64,000 nucleotides of DNA. It comes from an uncultured Pseudomonadales bacterium. GTDB taxonomy: Bacteria > Pseudomonadota > Gammaproteobacteria > Pseudomonadales > Azotimanducaceae. Below the pieces are notes generated by a model, which ran no database searches, was not told the DNA's origin, and saw only the letters and a program-made list of their open reading frames with translations. The stretch spans positions 248,001 through 312,000 of the forward strand of contig OY282455.1 in the NCBI GenBank assembly GCA_958296195.1, given 5' to 3'. A program made the translations under genes and the position numbers. Shown here piece by piece: positions 60,318-64,000 of the stretch (position 1 is its first letter; every line of letters starts with the position of its first letter).

Positions 60318-61054
60318 AGGCCATGATTCTGGCGGCCGGGCGCGGAACCCGGCTGAAGCCGCTCACCGACCGACGGCCAAAGCCCATGATGGAGATAGGG
60401 CGGATGCCGCTTATCGGCCATCAATTGCGTTGGCTGGCGGAAGCCGGCGTATCGGAAGTCATCATCAACCTGCACCACCTAGGCGAGCAGATCGAAGCCT
60501 ATGTCGGCGATGGCCGGCAGCACGGTTTGTCGGTGGCCTACAGCCGCGAGTCGGTGTTGCTGGAAACCGGGGGCGGCGTGGTCAAGGCGCTGCCTTGGCT
60601 GGGCGACCAACCCTTCTGGCTGTTGAACGGCGACATCCACACCGACTTTCCGTTCCGGCAATTCGGCAAGACGCTTGTGGCCGGATGCACGGCCCACCTG
60701 TTGTTGACGCCAACCCCAGCGTTCCGAGAAAGCGGGGATTTTGAGTGGGAACCAGTACACTGCCGGCAAGGTGCCGCAGGGCAAAATAAGGCAAGCGCAG
60801 GGGAACTGCGGAAACTGGACGCCAAGATTCCGTGCGGCAGGGTCACCCAGCGCGGCGGCGCCTATGTTTTCTGCGGCTTGGCCTTGCTGCACCCGGCCCT
60901 CTTTGATGGCTGCAAGGTGGAACCCTTCTCGCTAAGCAAGCTGTACTTCAAGGCCGTTGCCGCCGGCGCCGTCAGCGCCCAAGTTTGGCACGGCTTCTGG
61001 ACGGACATCGGCACCCCGGAGCAGCTCGCGGAACTGCAACGGAAGCTGCAATAG
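60314..61054 (+). CDS. murU: N-acetylmuramate-1-phosphate uridylyltransferase MurU
   Basis: 246 residues. The pyrophosphorylase signature MILAAGRGTRLKPLTDRRPKPMMEI is at the start; LLETGGGVVKALPWLG and FWLLNGDIHTDF (Asp-x-His metal region) follow, and FWTDIGTPEQLAELQ ends the protein. It uses MurNAc-1-P from AmgK to make UDP-MurNAc, bypassing de novo synthesis (and fosfomycin's target). A segment of ~20 extra residues (EPVHCRQGAAGQNKASAGEL) follows GDFEW. ATG overlaps the amgK stop. Confidence 0.92.
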   Translation: MKAMILAAGRGTRLKPLTDRRPKPMMEIGRMPLIGHQLRWLAEAGVSEVIINLHHLGEQIEAYVGDGRQHGLSVAYSRESVLLETGGGVVKALPWLGDQPFWLLNGDIHTDFPFRQFGKTLVAGCTAHLLLTPTPAFRESGDFEWEPVHCRQGAAGQNKASAGELRKLDAKIPCGRVTQRGGAYVFCGLALLHPALFDGCKVEPFSLSKLYFKAVAAGAVSAQVWHGFWTDIGTPEQLAELQRKLQ

Positions 61055-61227
61055 GACCGGAGATTCCTGTAGTGCGGAACGTTGCGCCGAAATTTGGCAT
61101 CCGCTGGCAAAGCGGTCAAAATCGGCTCGTTCGCCACCAACGCATTTGGAATGATCCGCTTCAGCACGATCGACTTGGAGAAGATGCAGGCTAGGTGGTT
61201 CTCGCCATCGCTTGGAAATCCATCAAG
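61055..61227 (+). other. Unassigned stretch between murU and the methyltransferase
   Basis: No complete gene. One frame is open across 61081-61231 and reads KAVKIGSFATNAFGMIRFSTIDLEKM near its end, which looks protein-like and may be the remnant of a lost gene. The methyltransferase frame is open from GTG 61195 but has no ribosome binding site there. Confidence 0.4.
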
Positions 61228-62145
61228 ATGAAGAGCGCCAAGCAGACGCAGATTTTCGAAGAGGCCACGCCGGACGGGTTAGCCAAGGGTCGTCGCAACG
61301 GCGAGCGGGAGGTGGGCCGCCAGCCGGTCATGGCCTGCCAGGACAATCTGGAGTTCATGCGCGGCCTTCCGGACCAGCACATGAAGCTGATCGTCACCTC
61401 GCCGCCCTACAACATCGGCAAGGACTACGAAGCCAAGACCTCGCTGGACGCCTATCTAGAGACCCAAGAGCGCGTGGTCAGGGAGTGCGTCCGGCTGCTG
61501 CATTCGCAAGGCTCCATCTGTTGGCAAGTGGGGAATTTTGTGCATAGGGGGGAAATCACCCCCCTCGACGCCGTGCTGTACCCAGTGTTCCAGGCATTGG
61601 GCCTGAAGCTGCGCAACCGCATCGTCTGGCACTTCGGCCACGGGCTGCACTGCACCAAACGCCTTTCCGGGCGCTACGAGACCATCAATTGGTGGACCAA
61701 GGGAGACGACTACACTTGGCGCTTGGACGCCATTCGGGTGCCGTCCAAGTATCCGGGCAAGCGTCATTTCAAGGGTCCCAACGTCGGTAAACTGTCCGGC
61801 AATCCGAAGGGCAAGAACCCCAGCGACGTCTGGGCTTTCCCCAACGTCAAGAACAACCACCCCGAAAAGACGGCGCATCCCTGCCAGTTTCCCGTCGAAC
61901 TGGTCGAGCGCTTAGTGGTTTCCATGACGAACGTTGGGGACGCGGTGTTCGATCCCTACATGGGCGTCGGCTCGTCGGTGATCGCCGCGCTCATGCACGA
62001 GCGGAGGGCCTACGGCTGCGATGTCGTTCCCGAGTATGTGGACCTCGCCCGCCAGCGGGTGCGGAAGTTCCATGCGGGCGTCCTCCGCACTCGCCCGATG
62101 GGCAAGCCCGTCTATGACCCAACTAAGCCTAACGGCAGGCATTGA
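61228..62145 (+). CDS. DNA methyltransferase (beta-class, N4/N6 type)
   Basis: 305 residues from ATG 61228 (GTG 61195 also in frame). The catalytic motif IV is [13 protein letters not shown] (~55), and the SAM-binding motif I comes late ([29 protein letters not shown], ~260), the order of beta-class amino-methyltransferases (IV before I). SPPY fits N4-cytosine or some N6-adenine enzymes. [23 protein letters not shown] lies between as the probable target region. No restriction endonuclease gene is adjacent, so it is an orphan. Its TGA stop shares one base with the rpe ATG, so the two are translationally coupled. Confidence 0.87.
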   Translation: MKSAKQTQIFEEATPDGLAKGRRNGEREVGRQPVMACQDNLEFMRGLPDQHMKLIVTSPPYNIGKDYEAKTSLDAYLETQERVVRECVRLLHSQGSICWQVGNFVHRGEITPLDAVLYPVFQALGLKLRNRIVWHFGHGLHCTKRLSGRYETINWWTKGDDYTWRLDAIRVPSKYPGKRHFKGPNVGKLSGNPKGKNPSDVWAFPNVKNNHPEKTAHPCQFPVELVERLVVSMTNVGDAVFDPYMGVGSSVIAALMHERRAYGCDVVPEYVDLARQRVRKFHAGVLRTRPMGKPVYDPTKPNGRH

Positions 62146-62843
62146 TGCGTCACTGGATTGCCCCATCCATTCTGTCCGCTGACTTCTCCCGGCTGGGGGA
62201 GGAGGTCAACGCCGTGCTCAAAGCAGGGGCGGACATCATCCACTTTGACGTGATGGACAACCATTACGTTCCCAATTTGACCACAGGGCCGTTGGTGCTT
62301 TCGTCCTTGCGGCAGGCCGGCTTTGACTGCTTTTTCGACGTTCATCTGATGGTGAAGCCGGTGGATCGATTGATCGGGGATTTCCTAGGGGCCGGGGCGG
62401 ACCTCATCAGTGTTCACCCGGAAAGCACGGAGCATCTGCACCGCACCCTGAACCTCATCCGGGAGGGAGGCGCCCAAACGGGCTTGGCCTTCAACCCGGC
62501 GACGCCGCTGCAGGTTCTCGACGAGGTGATCGACTTGCTGGACTTGGTGCTCATCATGTCCGTCAACCCCGGCTTCGGCGGCCAAGCGTTCATAGAGTCC
62601 AGCTTGGCGAAAGTGGCCAAGGCCCGCCGTCGCATCGACGCATCGGGCCGGGAGGTGCGCCTGGAGATCGACGGCGGCATCAAGGCGGACAACATCGGCC
62701 AAGCCGCCGCTGCCGGGGCGGACACTTTCGTGGCCGGCAGCGCCATCTTCGGCAGCGACGACTACGCGGCGGCCATCACCGCCATGCGCCGTGCGCTGAA
62801 GCAAACCGAAAGTTCCGCACGGCCATCCCGGCCTGCGGGGTGA
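62145..62843 (+). CDS. rpe: Ribulose-phosphate 3-epimerase
   Basis: 232 residues. [17 protein letters not shown], the metal-binding [16 protein letters not shown] and [21 protein letters not shown] and [12 protein letters not shown] are the RPE family motifs, all intact. ATG 62145 overlaps the methyltransferase stop by one base (TGATG). It interconverts ribulose-5-P and xylulose-5-P in the pentose phosphate and, where present, Calvin pathways. Confidence 0.95.
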   Translation: MRHWIAPSILSADFSRLGEEVNAVLKAGADIIHFDVMDNHYVPNLTTGPLVLSSLRQAGFDCFFDVHLMVKPVDRLIGDFLGAGADLISVHPESTEHLHRTLNLIREGGAQTGLAFNPATPLQVLDEVIDLLDLVLIMSVNPGFGGQAFIESSLAKVAKARRRIDASGREVRLEIDGGIKADNIGQAAAAGADTFVAGSAIFGSDDYAAAITAMRRALKQTESSARPSRPAG

Positions 62844-62859
62844 CCAGAGTAAGGTTGGG

Positions 62860-63561
62860 GTGGGCTTCGACGGCTTCCTCTCGCGCTCTCCGGCTGAACG
62901 CTTGGAACAACAGCGCATTCCGGCCTACGCCGGCTACCTGTTCGACCTGGACGGCACCCTGATCGACACGGCCCCAGACCTGACCCGCGCCCTCAACCAT
63001 GCGCTGGCGGCGTTCGGCCATGCGCCGGTGCAAGTGGCGCAGGCCCGTAACTGGGTGGGCCAAGGCGCCAAGGCCAGCCTGCTGCGGGCGCTGGCGCACT
63101 TTGATGCGCCCACGGACAACGTTGACGCCATGCTGGACAGCTTTCTCGACCACTACCGCCGCCACATCGCCGACTTCAGCGCTCCCTTTCCGGGGGTTGA
63201 GGAAGCCCTGCAAGCCCTTGCGGACCGAGGTGCCAAATTGGCGGTGGTGACCAACAAGCGGGAGGAGCTCACCAACCGGCTGCTCGCGGAGATTGACTTC
63301 GCCCACCACTTTCAGGCGGTGGTGGGCGGGGACAGCACGGCCCATCCCAAGCCGGCGGCGGACCCGGCCCTTGCCGCCTGCGCCGCCTTGCGGGTGCCGC
63401 CGACCGATGCGCTGTTCGTTGGCGACTCGCAAGCGGACGTGGGCTGCGCCCGGGCCGCCGGCTGCGCCGTGGTCTGCGTGACCTACGGCTATCGCCAAGG
63501 GTTGGCGGCGGCCGACTTGGGCGCGGACGCCGTCATTGAATCCTTCCGGGAACTGATCTAG
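62860..63561 (+). CDS. gph: Phosphoglycolate phosphatase
   Basis: HAD hydrolase of 233 residues from GTG 62860. Catalytic YLFDLDGTLIDTAPDL (~26), motif II VVTNKREE (~130) and motifs III/IV in TAHPKPAADP and FVGDSQADVGCARAAG (~188). 16 bp after rpe, the usual rpe-gph pair. It removes 2-phosphoglycolate formed by DNA repair or RuBisCO oxygenation. Confidence 0.92.
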   Translation: MGFDGFLSRSPAERLEQQRIPAYAGYLFDLDGTLIDTAPDLTRALNHALAAFGHAPVQVAQARNWVGQGAKASLLRALAHFDAPTDNVDAMLDSFLDHYRRHIADFSAPFPGVEEALQALADRGAKLAVVTNKREELTNRLLAEIDFAHHFQAVVGGDSTAHPKPAADPALAACAALRVPPTDALFVGDSQADVGCARAAGCAVVCVTYGYRQGLAAADLGADAVIESFRELI

Positions 63562-63596
63562 GCACCGCTCTCGCGAACACCGGCAACAGGTGGCCC

Positions 63597-64000
63597 TTAG
63601 TGCGCTGCGCCGATGAACTCCAAATAGTTCCCCGGATGCACAACCTCAAACGAACCCTCGGGATAGGTGCGCCGCCAACCGCTGGGAATTCGGGCCTTGG
63701 CAGTGCGGGACCACTTCACCTCCGCGGCGGACAGCTGGCCGCCCCATTCCTCCACTAGATCGATCTCCTGCCGATCGTGGGTGCGCCAGAAATAGCTCTC
63801 CGCCAGATGTCCTGTGTACAAGTTGCGCTTCAGCCGCTCCACCAAAACGTAGTTCTCCCAGAGGGCGCCGACGTCGTCGCGCAAGGCAATGGCGTTGAAG
63901 TTGCTGATTAGGCCGTTGCGGATGCCGTTGTCGTAGAAATAGTAGCGGCGGCTCTTGCTGATTTCCTTGCGGAGATTGCGGCTGAAGCCTTGCCGGCCGT
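63597..64000 (-). CDS. DUF4143-family AAA ATPase, C-terminal part (5' end beyond window)
   Basis: The frame is open from the window edge on the minus strand. SRNLRKEISKSRRYYFYDNG, then NGLISNFNAIALRDDVGALWENYVLVERLKR and YFWRTHDRQEIDLVEEWGG are the DUF4143 domain found at the C-terminus of small P-loop ATPases. Such proteins often accompany toxin-antitoxin or mobile regions, though their function is unknown. The AAA domain would be upstream of the window. Convergent with gph. Confidence 0.87.
   Translation of the reverse strand, partial: GRQGFSRNLRKEISKSRRYYFYDNGIRNGLISNFNAIALRDDVGALWENYVLVERLKRNLYTGHLAESYFWRTHDRQEIDLVEEWGGQLSAAEVKWSRTAKARIPSGWRRTYPEGSFEVVHPGNYLEFIGAAH

Overview
The window is high-GC chromosomal DNA from a gammaproteobacterium. 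The evidence is a set of gene neighbourhoods typical of that class: hisC-tyrA-cmk-rpsA-ihfB; dapA-bamC; rpsU...dnaG-rpoD divergent from tsaD; lptD-surA-pdxA-ksgA-apaH; amgK-murU; and rpe-gph. I cannot name a species. Several broken genes, an insertion sequence and a missing aroA suggest a genome undergoing some decay. Genes with alternative starts (GTG, TTG) are common and are assigned here from visible ribosome binding sites.

Layout. 1-7.5 kb: the C-terminal part of an indolepyruvate ferredoxin oxidoreductase, then aromatic/histidine biosynthesis (hisC, tyrA), cmk, ribosomal protein S1, IHF-beta, a LapA-like membrane protein and a ComEA-like DNA-binding protein. 7.6-13.4 kb: polysaccharide genes (WecA-type sugar-phosphate transferase, CapD/WbpM-type dehydratase, a broken O-antigen ligase) plus a metallopeptidase/TPR protein and a lipoprotein. 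13.5-19 kb: an LLM-family oxidoreductase and an acyl-CoA synthetase. They are separated by an AT-rich two-gene insert (SAMHD1/dGTPase-like HD protein plus nucleotidyltransferase) that is bracketed by a 230-bp direct repeat and by decayed second copies of both neighbours. 19-28.4 kb: small membrane proteins, a deleted and an intact MBL-fold hydrolase, an Smr protein, a bacteriocin-like double-glycine peptide with a candidate immunity gene, a GATase and a glutamine synthetase-like ligase, YbbN, BamC and DapA. 28.7-42 kb: glycosyltransferases, a 2OG-Fe(II) oxygenase, a double-domain sulfotransferase, a large exported protein, GspD and a GspC-like protein, and the dTDP-rhamnose genes rfbD-rfbC-rfbB.

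42-64 kb: tRNA-Ile(CAU) interrupted in its anticodon loop by a group I intron; the macromolecular synthesis operon (rpsU, yqeY, manC, dnaG, rpoD), with an IS element just beyond its promoter; tsaD and cca; the outer-membrane biogenesis operon lptD-surA-pdxA-ksgA-apaH; the peptidoglycan recycling pair amgK-murU, whose amgK carries in-frame 45-bp palindromic repeats; an orphan DNA methyltransferase; rpe and gph; and the end of a DUF4143 ATPase.

The most notable items are the HD/nucleotidyltransferase island (candidate defence or signalling module), the tRNA-Ile group I intron, the bacteriocin-like locus, and the in-frame palindromic repeat array in amgK. Family assignments rest on motif recognition by eye; no database search was run.
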